From: CAIUGU01 sp965279735
GTDB taxonomy: Bacteria > Pseudomonadota > Gammaproteobacteria > Steroidobacterales > Steroidobacteraceae
Assembly: GCA_965279735.1 (NCBI GenBank)
Contig: OZ257260.1
Location: forward strand, 1,736,001 to 1,800,000
Reading direction: 5' to 3'
DNA length: 64,000 bases
Each line of letters starts with the position of its first letter. Within the stretch, counting starts at the first letter, position 1. This document shows positions 44,246 to 53,049 of this stretch, piece by piece. The translations under genes and the position numbers were made by a program. The notes beneath the pieces were generated by a model. The model was not told the DNA's origin and made no database searches. It saw only the letters and a program-made list of their open reading frames with translations.

Positions 44246-44772
44246 GTGGTCGCCGCCGCCGTCACGGGCGTGGCTTCCTTCTGGGTTACCGCAAACGAGA
44301 CCTTGCCGAATTCGCTCGCCGTGCAGGTCGCCAGCACTTTCTTCAGGACGCTGTACGGCGTATCACGATCCGCAAGGACTGTCACTGCCCTGTCAGCCGG
44401 ATCCGTCTGGGCAACGACGCCATCGACCCGGAATTCCTGCTGTTCGCGCAAGGCGGTTTCCAGTACCTTGATGACGGCGCTGCTGTTGCCATTCAGCTCT
44501 TCGAGGGAGATGACCGGCCTGCCCTGCACAAGCACCTCGTGACGGGTGACCATCACGACGACCGCAGGATCGGGCCTCACTTCGGCCACGGACTCGGGCA
44601 CACGGATTTCATTCGGGTTCGGCAGGGTCTCGACTTCGCTCGAATGCACGAGCAGGAACAGCACCAGCACACTCATGATGTCGATGAGCGAGATGATGTT
44701 CATGTTGGGATCGCGCTTCTGTCCCTTGAGGTGACGGCGCAGCATCCGCTTGGCCCGACTCGACATCTTCAT
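44242..44772 (-). CDS. ExbD/TolR family protein (second copy)
   Basis: The 176-residue protein has a basic cytoplasmic N-terminus (MKMSSRAKRMLRRHLKGQKR), one membrane helix with the proton-path Asp (MNIISLIDIMSVLVLFLLVH), and a periplasmic ExbD domain ending near VLADRDTPYSVLKKVLATC. It is clearly different from the neighbouring copy and overlaps it by four bases, so the motor should contain two distinct TolR-type subunits, as in the Myxococcus AglQ/AglS pair. Confidence 0.9.
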   Translation of the reverse strand: MKMSSRAKRMLRRHLKGQKRDPNMNIISLIDIMSVLVLFLLVHSSEVETLPNPNEIRVPESVAEVRPDPAVVVMVTRHEVLVQGRPVISLEELNGNSSAVIKVLETALREQQEFRVDGVVAQTDPADRAVTVLADRDTPYSVLKKVLATCTASEFGKVSFAVTQKEATPVTAAATT

Positions 44773-45269
44773 GTGGGCGCATCTCCGATCGAGATATCCG
44801 GAAACAGCTCGGCGTTGATGCTGCCGGCCGGCTGCGCGAGCGTTACTAGGCGCAGTGTATCCATGACCTGCACCAGGACGTCGTAGGACGTATCGGCTTC
44901 GAGCAGGATCGTCGCCTGCGTCTTGTCCGGGAACCGCGCCTTCACGCGCTGCAGGTATTCGGACAGGCTCTTGAGGTCCTGCTTCTCGCCGACGTTCGGC
45001 AGATCTGCAAGACGGCCGCTCACCCGATCGGACACTTCGATCGAGGTGTCATGCACGATCACCTCGAGGTTCAGGTCCTGCAACTGTTCCAGCTGCGATG
45101 TAGAAGCAACCGGCAGGCCGAGATTCAGCACCACGATCCTCGAGAACACGGCGGTCATCAGCAGGAACGTGACCAGCACCGTGAAGATGTCGATCATCGG
45201 GATGATGTTGAGCTCGGGATCGTGTCGATCCCGCCGGCCCAGCCGACGTGCTGACTGCGCGGTTCTCAT
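44769..45269 (-). CDS. ExbD/TolR family protein (first copy)
   Basis: The 166-residue protein has the ExbD plan: basic N-terminus (MRTAQSARRLGRRDRHD), membrane helix with the essential Asp (LNIIPMIDIFTVLVTFLLM), and a periplasmic domain (EVIVHDTSIEVSDRVSG; ATILLEADTSYDVLVQVMD). It overlaps the TolQ/ExbB gene upstream and the second ExbD gene downstream by ATGA junctions, which supports stoichiometric production of one motor complex. Confidence 0.9.
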   Translation of the reverse strand: MRTAQSARRLGRRDRHDPELNIIPMIDIFTVLVTFLLMTAVFSRIVVLNLGLPVASTSQLEQLQDLNLEVIVHDTSIEVSDRVSGRLADLPNVGEKQDLKSLSEYLQRVKARFPDKTQATILLEADTSYDVLVQVMDTLRLVTLAQPAGSINAELFPDISIGDAPT

Positions 45270-45916
45270 TGGGCAACCGGCTCGGAGCGGCCTTCCGTGA
45301 CCAGGTTGAGAAACTTCACCGACGCCATTTCCAGGCTGTCGACGAGTTCAGTCGTCTTGGTCTGCAGGAACGCATGCACCAGAACGAGCGTGATCGCGAC
45401 GATGAGGCCGAACGCCGTACAGTTCATCGCGACCGAGATGCTCGCCGAGAGGAGCGTTGCCTTCTCCGCGGAATTGGCCGTTGCCACCGCCGAGAATGCC
45501 GCGATCAGGCCCATGATCGTGCCCAGCAGGCCGAGCAGAGTCGCGATGTTGGCGAAGGTGCCGATGTAGTGAGTACGCTTTTCAAGGCGCGGCATCACTT
45601 CCATCAGGCTTTCTTCCATCGCCTTTTCGACGTCATCACGACGTTTGGCGTTGTGAATACGCGCAAGTCCGTAGCTCATGATGGTCCCGATGGCCGTGTT
45701 GGACCGCGAAGTGAGGGCCGCGGCTTCCTTCAGCTTGCCGGAACTCAGCATCGGGACCACCTGGTTCCAGAACCGCAGGCTCCCGAACTTCACCTTGGTA
45801 AGATAGATCCAGCGTTCGATGCCGATGGCGATGCCCACCGCCAGTACTGCTGCGATCGGATACATGAAAAAACCCCCGTCCTGAAAGAACCTGGGGATGA
45901 CGCTTAACTCGTGCAT
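45266..45916 (-). CDS. MotA/TolQ/ExbB proton channel family protein
   Basis: The 216-residue inner-membrane protein has three helices: about 18-38 (FMYPIAAVLAVGIAIGIERW), then after a long cytoplasmic loop (VMPRLEKRTHYIG) the pair TLLGLLGTIMGLIAAFSAV and MNCTAFGLIVAITLVLVHAF, the conserved TolQ/ExbB channel region. With the two ExbD genes it should form a proton-driven stator. Position inside a TPR-rich operon rather than a tol-pal or tonB cluster argues for a distinct energised envelope system. Confidence 0.92.
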   Translation of the reverse strand: MHELSVIPRFFQDGGFFMYPIAAVLAVGIAIGIERWIYLTKVKFGSLRFWNQVVPMLSSGKLKEAAALTSRSNTAIGTIMSYGLARIHNAKRRDDVEKAMEESLMEVMPRLEKRTHYIGTFANIATLLGLLGTIMGLIAAFSAVATANSAEKATLLSASISVAMNCTAFGLIVAITLVLVHAFLQTKTTELVDSLEMASVKFLNLVTEGRSEPVAQ

Positions 45917-45972
45917 GACTTCACTCCTTACAGAAACGATTCAATCCGCAAACCTGATAAACAAATCTTCGG

Positions 45973-46392
45973 TCAACGGGCCGGAGCCCCTGTACTTGCG
46001 GACGGTGCAGGAGCCGCTGCCGCGGGCCGATCCGCGAGCTTCGAGTAGTAGGAAACCTCACGCCTGAATTCATCCCGATCGATCGGCGCCAATGCCTCGT
46101 CCAACAAGGTATTGAACGGCTGTTCCGGCAGATCTCCGAGCTCGGCTTTCTTCCATGGCACGATGTACAGCACCTTGGGCAACTCGCGATTCCCCGTGAC
46201 CACCGTTGCATCCAGATCCAGCCTGTCGGCTGCACGGGGTGCCGATTTGCCGGCGGCCGCGGTTTTGGACGTCGATACAGGGGCTGTAACGGCCGCTGGC
46301 GATTTTTCTGGTGCTTTTGCGGGCTCAGCCGCGTCAGCCACGCGCGTTAACGCGCAGATCAGCAGCGCCGCCACGGCAATTCCGGTTTTCAT
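45973..46392 (-). CDS. small secreted protein within the TolQR/TPR operon
   Basis: The 139-residue protein has a signal peptide (MKTGIAVAALLICALTRVADA) and an Ala/Pro/Lys-rich linker followed by a conserved-looking block LDATVVTGNRELPKVLYIVPWKKAELGDLPEQPFNTLLDE. The VTGNRELPKVLYIVPWK motif is distinctive but I do not know its family. It ends in an Ala/Pro tail. The ATG overlaps the stop of the TPR lipoprotein gene (ATGA), so it is translationally coupled and probably a periplasmic part of the same machine. Confidence 0.78.
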   Translation of the reverse strand: MKTGIAVAALLICALTRVADAAEPAKAPEKSPAAVTAPVSTSKTAAAGKSAPRAADRLDLDATVVTGNRELPKVLYIVPWKKAELGDLPEQPFNTLLDEALAPIDRDEFRREVSYYSKLADRPAAAAPAPSASTGAPAR

Positions 46393-47027
46393 GGGTCGGT
46401 CCTCGCGGTGCGGGCGCCTGCGCCCAAGCGTGACTTGAGCTCCGCAATCCAGCCGTTGACCTTGGCCTCGGGAGAATCGGTCAGTGCGACATAGCGCTCG
46501 TACTGGGCCAGTGCGCGCTCCGGCTTCTGCAGGTAAAGATCGCAGAGGACGCCCAGGTTGAGATGCGCCAGTGCGTAGTCAGGAGCGATCTCCAGCGCCC
46601 GCTGGTACGCCACCTCTGCATCCGCAAAGCGCCCGAGCTTGCGATAGACGATGCCGAGCTGGTTGAAGGCTGCCGCGTTGCCGGGATTGCGCTCGATGGC
46701 GGTCTTGAAGGCCTGCTCGGCCTCCGGCAGATGACCGGCCTTCACCTGCGCGATACCGAGGTTCACGAACGGCCCGGAATATTCGGGATAGGCTGCGCTG
46801 AGAGACTTGAACTCGCGCACGGCCAGGTCCAGGTCCCCGGCACCGAGCAAGGTGACGGCCTTGTCGAATTGCTGGACGGCCGCGATCGGCTCTGGCGCAG
46901 GTACTGCTTCGGGTAGTGCCTCGACAACCTTGGGTGCCGAAGAACACGCACTCATTGCAAGCGCTGCCAACGCAAGGAGCGACACGCGCGTGCAGCAAAC
47001 AGCCTGTACGGGGTGAGCCATTTTCAT
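46389..47027 (-). CDS. TPR lipoprotein
   Basis: Starting at the ATG at 47027, the protein has 212 residues: a lipoprotein signal with the cysteine in ALAMSACSSAPKV, a Pro/Ala linker, then at least three TPR units (FDKAVTLLGAGDLDLAVREFKSL; PFVNLGIAQVKAGHLPEAEQAF; AFNQLGIVYRKLGRFADAEVAY; ALAHLNLGVLCDLYLQKPERAL). It resembles PilF/PilW-type TPR lipoproteins that help assemble outer-membrane machines, but the neighbours are not pilus genes. It starts four bases after the preceding TPR gene stops. Confidence 0.85.
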   Translation of the reverse strand: MKMAHPVQAVCCTRVSLLALAALAMSACSSAPKVVEALPEAVPAPEPIAAVQQFDKAVTLLGAGDLDLAVREFKSLSAAYPEYSGPFVNLGIAQVKAGHLPEAEQAFKTAIERNPGNAAAFNQLGIVYRKLGRFADAEVAYQRALEIAPDYALAHLNLGVLCDLYLQKPERALAQYERYVALTDSPEAKVNGWIAELKSRLGAGARTARTDP

Positions 47028-47031
47028 GCGT

Positions 47032-48327
47032 TCAACGCAGCGTGGGTACATAGTCTTCACCCTGTTCGACCTTCGCGTAACGCGCCGGCGACAACTTCGC
47101 CAGCATCTCGAAACTCTGCCTGACCCATTGGTCATACACGCCATCGCCCACGCGCGCCGCGTTTGCCTGGTGCAGTTCGATCGATTTTTCCTCGAAAGGG
47201 AACGCCTGTTCTTCAAGCAGTACGTCGTATTGCTCGCGTGCCTCGGCGTCGAGATCGCGGGGTCGCTCGGAAGCCATCAGGTCAGCGCCCAGCTGCCGAT
47301 AGATTTCGGCCATGCCGAAGGTGGCCGCGGTCGTCACTTCCGCAACCTGATAGTCGAGCGCTCTGCCGTACGCAGCAAGTACCCGCTCCATCGCAGCACG
47401 CTTGGCCTTGAGCGATTTGTCGAGCGGTACCACCAAACGAATGCCGTTGAATCCGGATACTGCCGGTTCGACCAGCGTCAGGGTGGCGCGCGCTGCAAGG
47501 TAACGGCTGCGCTCTGAACGCGCTGTGCCTGCGGCCTGGTCAGCACGCACGATTTCTTCGAGCCACCGGGTCCGCGATCGTTCGTCATGAGCACCAGCAG
47601 CGATATCCGCGAGCCGCTGACGGGCATCCATGGCCGCATCCAGCGGCTGTGGAAACTGGGCTACATACGTGGAATAGGCGGCAGCAGCAGGCATGAGTGC
47701 CTTGCCCTTGTCATATAACTCGGCCGCTTGCCACTGTGCAGCCCGGCGAACGTCAACCGGCTCCTGCGTCCGCGCGGCGACGCGCTCGAATTCCGGTGCC
47801 GCCTCGAGACCACGGCCAGCCTCCAGATAGGCGACAGCGAGCGAACGCGTGACTTCAGGTTCGAGTTCATGTCCGGGGTGAGCCCGCCGGAAACCGGTCA
47901 GCACTTCACTCGCACGCACCCATTGCTTCTGCTGCATCAGCAATGTCGCCGCATCATATTCCGCGTTTGCACGTACCTTGGCCGTGGGCGCAAGCAACGC
48001 CACTCGGAGGAAGTCATCCACGGCTGCATCCGACGTACCGGCTGCCTGCTTTGCTTCTGCCTGTTTGTAGATAGAGGCCGCGAGGCGCTCTACAACGGCG
48101 CTCTGCTCGGGATCGCCCGGTGGCAACAATGACTGGACTCGAAGATAAGCCTGCTCTGACTCTTCGTAGCGGGCACGATCAAACAATGAATGCGCCAGCA
48201 AGGTTGCCGCCGTGCGCTGACGCTTGTTGTCGAGCGGTGGCTGGCGTTCGAGAACCTGACGAGCTACGTCGATCGTGCGATCGAATTCGTTGAGGGCAAA
48301 CAGCTCTTCAGCAGCCTTCGTCAGCAC
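47032..48327 (-). pseudogene. C-terminal half of a split TPR protein (or separate overlapping gene)
   Basis: The frame gives 431 residues from a GTG at 48327 that overlaps the stop of the gene upstream by seven bases. It starts MLTKAAEELFALNEFDRTIDVARQVLERQPP, in the middle of a TPR array and with no signal peptide, which is odd for a protein whose homologous half is exported. Inserting one G in the run GGGG near 48330 would join the upstream SFVEHPESG with AVLTKAAEELF into one continuous TPR array of about 935 residues. So it is either a frameshifted part of the gene at 48321, a programmed frameshift product, or a sequencing error. If it is separate, it is a translationally coupled TPR protein. 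Confidence 0.7.
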
Positions 48328-49832
48328 GGCCCCGATTCTGGATGTTCAACGAAACTGGTCGCGAACATGAGCTCACTTTCCACTGACTGCCGGTGCCAGG
48401 CAGCTTTCTCACTGCCCTGCAGTCGCACTTCCTGTTTCTGATAGGCAATCAAGGCTGCATAACCCGCCTGGGCCGAACGCTCATGTAGCGGATAGTCGTA
48501 GGCGGTACGGCCATACTCGACAGCGGCCTCCGCATACTTTTCGCCTTCGAAAAGCACTTCGGCAAGCAGATAGCGGTTTGCCGGCGCCTCGACGTCCTGG
48601 GGGAATGACTGCAGCATCGCGCCGTACCAGCGTGCGGCGGCAACATAGTCCTCAGGCTGCTTCGTCTTCTGCGCGCGGGCGTGGTGGTACTGCGCAAGGT
48701 CCTTGAGATTCGACTTGAGGACTGCGACTACATCGGGAGCTTCCTGCGGAGTACGTGAAGTCCAGAAAGTGGAAGTGAGCGCATAGCGCTCCACAAAATC
48801 CCGCTTGCCATCGAGGACGAGCGAATCAAAGCCCCCTTTCTGGTAAGCCTCGATCGCGCGAACCTGCAGCAGCGGGGCATTGCGATCGTCAGGCCTTTGC
48901 TTGACGAATGCCGCGTATGCCACAGCTGCATCCTGATAGCGCTCTTTTTCAAGGTACAGATTGCCCAGGGCCTCATAGAGCAGATGGGCATATACCGGCA
49001 TTCCGCGACGCGCGAGGGTTGCATCGAGGGTGGCCGGACCTTCGAGATCCGCAAAGGAGACTGCCAGTGCGCGGAACGCATCCTCGGTAAGCTCCCTCTC
49101 CGGTCGCGAAAGCGCATCCCGTGAACGCAGCTGGCCTCGATCATCCAGCACCCTGTCCAGCAGACCCAGGAATGCAGCGGTACTCTCTTCAGTACGCGCC
49201 TGCTTGAACAGCGCCCAGCCGCGCTTGTACAAACCCTGGTCGTAGAAACTGGTGCCGGTTCCCAGCGCGACAACGGCGCCGTATGCCTGTTCCGCGTCGG
49301 CATAACGCCCATTGCTGAAATGGATTTCGCCGCGGCGGAACTGCGCCTCCGGAAGACGCTGGCTCGAGGGGTAAGTACGAACGAGACGATCAAGAACAGC
49401 CAGCGCCTCTGCCGGCCGCGAATCCGCCTCGTAAGCGCGGGCGAGCTGGTAGAGCACCATGTCGTTGCGCGGCGAATCGGGATAGGTCTTCAGCAACGAT
49501 TCGTAGATCTGGATGGCCTCGCGCAAGCGGGCAGGGTCTACCGTCACTACGGCATCGCTACCCCGGGCTGCTTCATCGACTTCCAGCTTGAGATCGCCAA
49601 GCCGCCGCAACGCTTCTGCCTGCAGACGCGGATCAGCAGAACCAAGCTCGAGGACGCGTTCGTATTGTTCGATGACCTGCTCGGGCGCCACCTTGACCGG
49701 GGCATCAGGCTGGAGGACCACTTCACGTCCACGCAGGTCCTTCAGTGTTCCGGTACTGCGTTGAGCGGCGGCATCGGCACGCGCTGCGATCAGCACCGAT
49801 GCGATCGTCAGTGCGAGCAAAACCGGCCTCAT
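48321..49832 (-). CDS. periplasmic TPR protein, N-terminal half of a likely split gene
   Basis: The 503-residue product has a signal peptide (MRPVLLALTIASVLIAARADA) and TPR/YbgF-like repeats across its length (EALRRLGDLKLEVDEAARG; AIQIYESLLKTYPDSPRNDM; RLPEAQFRRGEIHFSNGRYADAEQAY; LLYEALGNLYLEKERYQDAAVAY). It stops abruptly at ESGPC inside a repeat-like segment, where the next frame continues the array. Repeats of this type bind partner proteins or peptidoglycan-associated complexes. The ATG overlaps the preceding TPR gene stop (ATGA). Confidence 0.8.
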   Translation of the reverse strand: MRPVLLALTIASVLIAARADAAAQRSTGTLKDLRGREVVLQPDAPVKVAPEQVIEQYERVLELGSADPRLQAEALRRLGDLKLEVDEAARGSDAVVTVDPARLREAIQIYESLLKTYPDSPRNDMVLYQLARAYEADSRPAEALAVLDRLVRTYPSSQRLPEAQFRRGEIHFSNGRYADAEQAYGAVVALGTGTSFYDQGLYKRGWALFKQARTEESTAAFLGLLDRVLDDRGQLRSRDALSRPERELTEDAFRALAVSFADLEGPATLDATLARRGMPVYAHLLYEALGNLYLEKERYQDAAVAYAAFVKQRPDDRNAPLLQVRAIEAYQKGGFDSLVLDGKRDFVERYALTSTFWTSRTPQEAPDVVAVLKSNLKDLAQYHHARAQKTKQPEDYVAAARWYGAMLQSFPQDVEAPANRYLLAEVLFEGEKYAEAAVEYGRTAYDYPLHERSAQAGYAALIAYQKQEVRLQGSEKAAWHRQSVESELMFATSFVEHPESGPC

Positions 49833-51733
49833 TGTGCCGCTCCCTGCACGGCTGCAGGCGCGCTCGCCGCACGGTCGTAGATCGAAGCCAGCGCAAACTG
49901 CGCCTGGAGCGAATAGGAGGCCAGTCGTTGCTTCTGCGCTTCCAGTTCGGTGGTCGCGATTGCAGCGAGATAGCTGCTTTGGGCTCCTGCTGCCGCCGCA
50001 AGCCGCGCCGACAGTGAGGCTATGCGGGGACCGAGATTCTCCACCCGCGCCGAAAATTCCTCGGTCCGGCGGGGACCGTCTTCCTGCGCCCGGCCCAGCA
50101 GGATCTGGTGGCGTCGCGCATCCTTGAGCGCGACATCGAGCTCACGCAGCTGCTTGTGGTCGCGCCAGAGGCGCGCCTTGTACCCGGCATTGAGATCCCA
50201 GTAGACGACGCCATGCAGCATGCGCACTTTCTCGCGCATCTCTGCGACCTGTGGATCGCCGGCATCTGCCTTGCCCAGCACTTGTTCGATATGCTGGATC
50301 CGGCTCCAGCGTTCCTGCTCTTCGGCAGTCGCCAGTCCGACCACATCATTGTCGCGCTCAATCGATGTGACCCTTGCTTCCAGTTCGTTGCGACGCGCTT
50401 CCAGCGCATCGATGTCGACGTGACCAACCACTGTCTGAAGTTTGGGCAAGCGTTCGGCATGCGCTTTACGGCGCGTATCGATCATGTCCTCGAACGCAGC
50501 GACACTCTGCGCCCAGCCGTCCAGGTTGCGCTGCATGGACTTGAGGTCGCGATAGTTCTTCAGGCCTTCCTGGAACTGGTTTGATGCGAGCAGGTGGTAC
50601 AGGTACCGGGTTTCGGGTGCATCGGGAAGCTGCGCCAGTTGCCAGTACCATCCCTGGGCATCGGCCACATCGTTTTCCAGTATCGCGTCCAGCATGCGTC
50701 CGGCACGAATGGACGCGATTGACTGGTCGATACGGCCACTTTCCTCGCGGAAGAGGTCAATGGCGTGCGCATAACTGTCGGCGGCCTGCCGCGTCGCCGA
50801 CAACCTGGCATAGGCAAACGGAATCGCAAGATGGGCTTCCTGGACGGCGGCATCGAGCAGATCGCGATCCTGCAACTCCAGCCATGGCACAAGGGCATCG
50901 CGATAACGCTCCTGTGTGGAGTCGGCCCAGCCGACGCCCAGCAGCGCCTTGTTTGATTGGGGCCCTTCGAGACGCACCCGCTCGAGAACCGTACGCGCAT
51001 CGTCAGGTCTGTCCGCCTTGAGCCAGGCAAACCCCAGCGCCAGATTTGCCTTGTCGCGCAGTGCCGCCATTTCCTGATTCGCTACCGGCATCTGGCCCAA
51101 TGCATCCAGCAGCGGAGCGGCTCCATCGAGACGCTGCTCCCTCACCAGGGCTACGCCGAGATTGAAGCGCGCGTACGCAGCAGAGGAGTCTTTCGATTGC
51201 CAGCCTTCGAGCAGACGGATCGCTTCATCGTACCGACCCTGGTACATCAGCACCTGGGCATGCAGCAGGTGGCGCTCACCCTCCATTGCACCTGGCAATA
51301 CGCCGTGAATCGACCCCAGGGCAGCTTCCGCATCACTCAGATAGTTACGTTGATACCAGACCTTCGCGAGATAGAACCAGGCGCGGTTACGTACGTCTTC
51401 GGAGACGTTGCCTTCCAGCAGGGAGCGGAAAATACGTCCGGCTTCAACATGCTGGCCAAGCGAAAGATACAACCCGCCCTTCAACAGCTCGGCTTCGGCT
51501 TGCTGTTGATTCAGCTTCCCCAAGGACTGGGCTGCACTCAGCCGCGTAAGGGAACCGAAGAAATCGTCCTGGTAGAAATGAAACAGCACATCACCGTAGT
51601 AGAGATCCCGGACGACCTGGGGAGCGGTGAAGGCGCCTTGCGTCACCGGCTCTTCAGCCTGGACGTGCCAAGGCAGAGCCGCTGCACATACTGCAGCGAA
51701 CGTCGGGAGAATATGGGGAAGAAGCCTGTTCAC
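49829..51733 (-). CDS. large periplasmic TPR protein with C-terminal coiled coil
   Basis: The 634-residue protein has a signal peptide (ending HVQAEEP). Residues about 40-330 carry TPR repeats (RLSAAQSLGKLNQQQAEAE; AWFYLAKVWYQRNYLSDAEAAL; LHAQVLMYQGRYDEAIRLLEG; LALGFAWLKADRPDDARTVL). The C-terminal third is helical with coiled-coil stretches (DIDALEARRNELEARVTSIERD; VENLGPRIASLSARLAAAAG). It likely forms a periplasmic or outer-membrane-facing scaffold for the TolQ/TolR motor, comparable in kind to the TPR proteins of Myxococcus gliding clusters. No direct evidence for its partner. Confidence 0.88.
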   Translation of the reverse strand: MNRLLPHILPTFAAVCAAALPWHVQAEEPVTQGAFTAPQVVRDLYYGDVLFHFYQDDFFGSLTRLSAAQSLGKLNQQQAEAELLKGGLYLSLGQHVEAGRIFRSLLEGNVSEDVRNRAWFYLAKVWYQRNYLSDAEAALGSIHGVLPGAMEGERHLLHAQVLMYQGRYDEAIRLLEGWQSKDSSAAYARFNLGVALVREQRLDGAAPLLDALGQMPVANQEMAALRDKANLALGFAWLKADRPDDARTVLERVRLEGPQSNKALLGVGWADSTQERYRDALVPWLELQDRDLLDAAVQEAHLAIPFAYARLSATRQAADSYAHAIDLFREESGRIDQSIASIRAGRMLDAILENDVADAQGWYWQLAQLPDAPETRYLYHLLASNQFQEGLKNYRDLKSMQRNLDGWAQSVAAFEDMIDTRRKAHAERLPKLQTVVGHVDIDALEARRNELEARVTSIERDNDVVGLATAEEQERWSRIQHIEQVLGKADAGDPQVAEMREKVRMLHGVVYWDLNAGYKARLWRDHKQLRELDVALKDARRHQILLGRAQEDGPRRTEEFSARVENLGPRIASLSARLAAAAGAQSSYLAAIATTELEAQKQRLASYSLQAQFALASIYDRAASAPAAVQGAAQ

Positions 51734-51758
51734 GGGATGTGGACGGTGACGCGAAAGG

Positions 51759-52292
51759 TCACTCCCATTCCTTGATCACGAATTCGGGCTGCTGCTGAGT
51801 CGCCCGGTCGCTGATCTTGAGTTCGACGTATTTCGCGCCCACACCCTTGTCGAACTTGAGGGTCGCACCCCGCCGGTAATCGCGCTCGTGCGGCCCCTTG
51901 CCCGTAAAGAACGCCACCAGCTCGTGATCACCCACCTTCAGGTTGCCGAGGTACAACCGCTGCACTCCACCTTTCAGCAATGCAGATGCTTCGCGCTCCG
52001 TATACAGGTAGTTGCCCACTTCCTTGTCGTCGACCTTGAGGGTGACCGTATCCAGTGCGAAGAAAGTGCCGACATCCATCGAAATGAAGACGGCAACCTG
52101 CGTGTTGGCCGGGAAGAGCAACTCTTCCTCGAGCACAAAGAGTTCGCGGTTGAGATCCAGCACCTCTTTCTTCAGCGACTGTACGTCCTGATCGAGGCTC
52201 TTGAAGTCACCGGCACCGTTGCCCGGGGCTCCCTGCCCCATGGCCGTCGACGCGCAAAGGATCGCGGTCAGCGTGAGAAGCCATTTCTTCAT
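51759..52292 (-). CDS. small exported protein in the TolQR/TPR operon
   Basis: I start at the ATG at 52292, where a clean signal peptide begins (MKKWLLTLTAILCASTA); an ATG at 52325 is possible. The 177-residue protein has a helical, acidic segment (DFKSLDQDVQSLKKEVLDLNRELFVLEEE), then a beta-rich domain with VFISMDVGTFFALDTVTLKVDDKEV, LYLGNLKVGDHELVAFFTGKGP, AKYVELKISDR. No family recognised. The Ig-like ordered strands suggest a protein-binding domain. It lies 65 bases after the TlpA-like gene and 25 before the TPR gene. Confidence 0.8.
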   Translation of the reverse strand: MKKWLLTLTAILCASTAMGQGAPGNGAGDFKSLDQDVQSLKKEVLDLNRELFVLEEELLFPANTQVAVFISMDVGTFFALDTVTLKVDDKEVGNYLYTEREASALLKGGVQRLYLGNLKVGDHELVAFFTGKGPHERDYRRGATLKFDKGVGAKYVELKISDRATQQQPEFVIKEWE

Positions 52293-52356
52293 TCCTGCCC
52301 CGGGGAATCCGTTTCGAAAATTCATGCGATCACCGTTATGCGGTCGTTGCGACAGA

Positions 52357-52914
52357 TCATTCGTCGAGCAGATGGCGAATCTGTTCCAGGTACAGCGTTT
52401 CATCGTCCTTGCGGAACGTCTCATGCACATGCCGTATGACACCCTCGCGATCAATGAAGACAGTCATGGGCATCGATTCGAGTTCATAAAGGCGTGCCAC
52501 TTCCTTGGCCCGATCGAACAGCATGGGAAATGAGAGCGCGAGTCGCTGCGCCATAGTCCGGCCGCGGTCCATGTCGTCGTCCAGGTTGATCCCGAGCAAC
52601 ACGAGACCTGCCTTCGCGTAACGCTGGTGCAATCGCTCGAGACGGGGCAGTTCCTGCTGGCATGGGCCACACCAGGTTGCCCAGAAGTTGACGATGACCA
52701 CGTCACCGCGAAACTCCGAAAGGCGCAGGTTGCCTTCACCAAAAGTCTTCAGCGCGAAATCGGGCGCGGTCTTGCCGGGCGTCGGAGCGGCAGCTGCCAG
52801 CGTTGCAGAGAACAACGAAACGAGCAGCACGACGGACGCAAGCAACGGGACGCAAGGATTCGCGTCAGTGTGGTTGCCGGAGAAAGATTGCAGCGCTGTC
52901 ATCGTCTTTAACAT
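52357..52914 (-). CDS. TlpA/ResA-type thioredoxin-fold protein
   Basis: The 185-residue protein has an N-terminal hydrophobic signal or anchor (PLLASVVLLVSLFSATLAAAA) and a thioredoxin fold with the redox motif WCGPC in VNFWATWCGPCQQELPRLERLH, then GINLDDD and MPMTVFIDREG (cis-Pro). It should reduce or exchange disulfides in the periplasm. As the first gene after the riboswitch-containing leader it is translated from the same mRNA as the motor and TPR genes, implying a helper role in folding or haem/thiol chemistry for the complex. The 140-base leader before it is unusually long. Confidence 0.9.
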   Translation of the reverse strand: MLKTMTALQSFSGNHTDANPCVPLLASVVLLVSLFSATLAAAAPTPGKTAPDFALKTFGEGNLRLSEFRGDVVIVNFWATWCGPCQQELPRLERLHQRYAKAGLVLLGINLDDDMDRGRTMAQRLALSFPMLFDRAKEVARLYELESMPMTVFIDREGVIRHVHETFRKDDETLYLEQIRHLLDE

Positions 52915-53049
52915 TCCGCTCTTGGCCGGCCTGAGAAGCCGAGTAAAGAAGGAAGCGGCGCACGCAAAGCGGACGCAGCAGGACGATCTGGGATTCAGGA
53001 AGAAGCGGGAAACCGCGCTGCGGACATCATGTGGAGAAGCTCCAGATGA

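Noticed and set aside
42956..52914. tol-pal cluster or TonB-ExbBD iron-uptake locus
   Set aside because: TolA, TolB and Pal are absent, there are two ExbD genes and several TPR proteins, and no adjacent receptor.
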